DNA of 14,676 nucleotides from an uncultured Alistipes sp. (lineage in GTDB: Bacteria; Bacteroidota; Bacteroidia; Bacteroidales; Rikenellaceae), in the NCBI GenBank assembly GCA_937880705.1, contig CALGRZ010000132.1, positions 1 through 14,676 on the forward strand. The letters run 5' to 3'. A model generated the notes under the pieces. The model did no database searches. It worked only from the letters and a program-made list of their open reading frames with translations, and was not told the origin of the DNA. Positions within the stretch are counted from its first letter, which is position 1, and each line of letters begins with the position of its first letter. This document shows positions 13,682-14,676 of the stretch, piece after piece. The translations under genes were made by a program, and so were the position numbers.

Positions 13682-13719
13682 GTTCACAGCGTCGCTAATT
13701 GCGCGCCAGCGAGTGGGAA

Positions 13720-14676
13720 TTAGATGATACCCTGCTCGAGCATAGCCTGTGCTACCTTCATGAAGCCGGCTACGTTAGCACCCTTAACATAGTTGACAGT
13801 GCCATCGGGCTGCTGACCGAACTTAACGCATGCCTCGTGGATAGACTTCATGATGAAGTGGAGCTTGTCATCAACCTCCTCACCTGCCCAAGAGATGTGC
13901 ATGCAGTTCTGGGTCATCTCAAGACCTGAAGTAGCAACACCACCAGCGTTTACAGCCTTACCAGGAGCGAAGAGGATACCTGCTGACTGGAATGCGTGGA
14001 TAGCCTCGGGAGTACAACCCATGTTAGAAACCTCAGCGCAGCACCATGTACCGTTAGCCAAAAGCTCCTTAGCATCAGCCTCGTTCAACTCGTTCTGGAA
14101 TGCGCAAGGAAGTGCGATGTCACACTTAACAGACCAAGCCTTCTTGCCTGCAGTGAACTTACAAGCCTCGGGGAACTTAGTTGCCATATCCTCAACCTTG
14201 TTGCGGTTAGAAGAACGCATAACGAGCATGTAGTCGATCATCTCGTTGGTGATACCGCCAGGAATCTCGCAAACACCGTCGGGACCAGAGATAGCAACAA
14301 CCTTTGCACCAAGCTCAACAGCCTTCTGTGAAGCACCCCAAGCAACATTACCGAAACCAGAAACAGCAACGGTCTTGCCCTTGATGTCCTTGCCAGCCTT
14401 AGCCAACATGTACTCTACGAAGTACAAAGCACCGTAACCAGTAGCCTCGGGACGGAGGATAGAACCACCCCAAGTCATACCCTTACCGGTCAAAACGCCA
14501 GTGTGGTACTTGCGAGCAAGCTTCTGATACATACCATTGAGGAAGCCGATCTCACGACCACCAACACCTACGTCACCTGCGGGAACGTCGGTATCAACAC
14601 CGATGTTGTTCCACAACTCCTGCATGAAGGCCTGGCAGAAACGCATGATCTCAGCGTCTGACTTACCTACGGGGTT
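13720..14676 (-). CDS. gdhA: Glutamate dehydrogenase (hexameric, GdhA type), 5' part missing
   Basis: Interconverts 2-oxoglutarate plus ammonium and glutamate using NAD(P)H, the main ammonium-assimilation or glutamate-catabolism step in gut Bacteroidales. The frame is open to the right edge (NPVGKSDAEIMRFCQAF is contiguous), so the gene continues outside. 318 codons plus stop are present of the usual ~445; the substrate-binding lysines and part of the catalytic region are off-window. Visible: PAGDVGVGGREIGFL, the GMTWGGSxxRPEATGYG stretch, the dinucleotide fold SGFGNVAWGA followed by ISGPDGV, and the C-terminal NAGGVATSGLEMTQN with HISW. NAD versus NADP use cannot be told safely. Codon use differs from the lipoproteins and looks like a highly expressed gene. 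Ends in a strong terminator. Confidence 0.95.
   Translation of the reverse strand, partial: NPVGKSDAEIMRFCQAFMQELWNNIGVDTDVPAGDVGVGGREIGFLNGMYQKLARKYHTGVLTGKGMTWGGSILRPEATGYGALYFVEYMLAKAGKDIKGKTVAVSGFGNVAWGASQKAVELGAKVVAISGPDGVCEIPGGITNEMIDYMLVMRSSNRNKVEDMATKFPEACKFTAGKKAWSVKCDIALPCAFQNELNEADAKELLANGTWCCAEVSNMGCTPEAIHAFQSAGILFAPGKAVNAGGVATSGLEMTQNCMHISWAGEEVDDKLHFIMKSIHEACVKFGQQPDGTVNYVKGANVAGFMKVAQAMLEQGII

Overview
The window reads as two pieces of DNA from different bacteria. Positions 1 to about 2,540 are AT-rich and Firmicutes-like (Clostridia/Ruminococcus style). They carry the tail of an unidentified gene, an RlmA-type 23S rRNA methyltransferase and an RqcH/NFACT gene that loses its family sequence near 2,395, followed by the last 24 codons of an ABC exporter in another frame. 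From about 2,550 to the end the DNA is GC-richer and typical of Bacteroidales, probably Alistipes or a close relative. The signs are TTTG-N19/20-TAnnTTTG promoters, BACON-domain lipoproteins, BspA-type leucine-rich repeats and the yceD-rpmF-plsX gene order. The simplest reading is a chimeric metagenome contig with at least two joints (inside rqcH, and about 2,543-2,550) rather than gene transfer, but sequence alone cannot settle this.

Bacteroidales part, left to right: greA with a sigma-54-like promoter and a hairpin terminator; a 430-bp intergenic region with two decamer repeat arrays in opposite orientation; two tandem paralogous BACON lipoproteins; a 400-bp intergenic region with two 114-bp direct repeats plus a third partial copy separated by a 72-bp foldback insert; an alkaline phosphatase (minus strand) divergent from ung, with superimposed promoters; a small two-helix membrane protein; a convergent 129-aa orphan (minus strand); yceD (DUF177), rpmF and plsX; a short tandem duplication of the plsX 3' end; a BACON-BACON-LRR lipoprotein (minus strand); and the C-terminal 318 codons of hexameric glutamate dehydrogenase (minus strand), which runs off the right edge.

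The housekeeping genes (greA, ung, yceD-rpmF-plsX, gdhA) are ordinary. The three lipoproteins are the accessory content and probably envelope proteins. No complete new defence or mobile system is visible. The best leads are the contig joints, the overlapping phoA/ung promoters, the sigma-54-like greA promoter and the three intergenic repeat systems.
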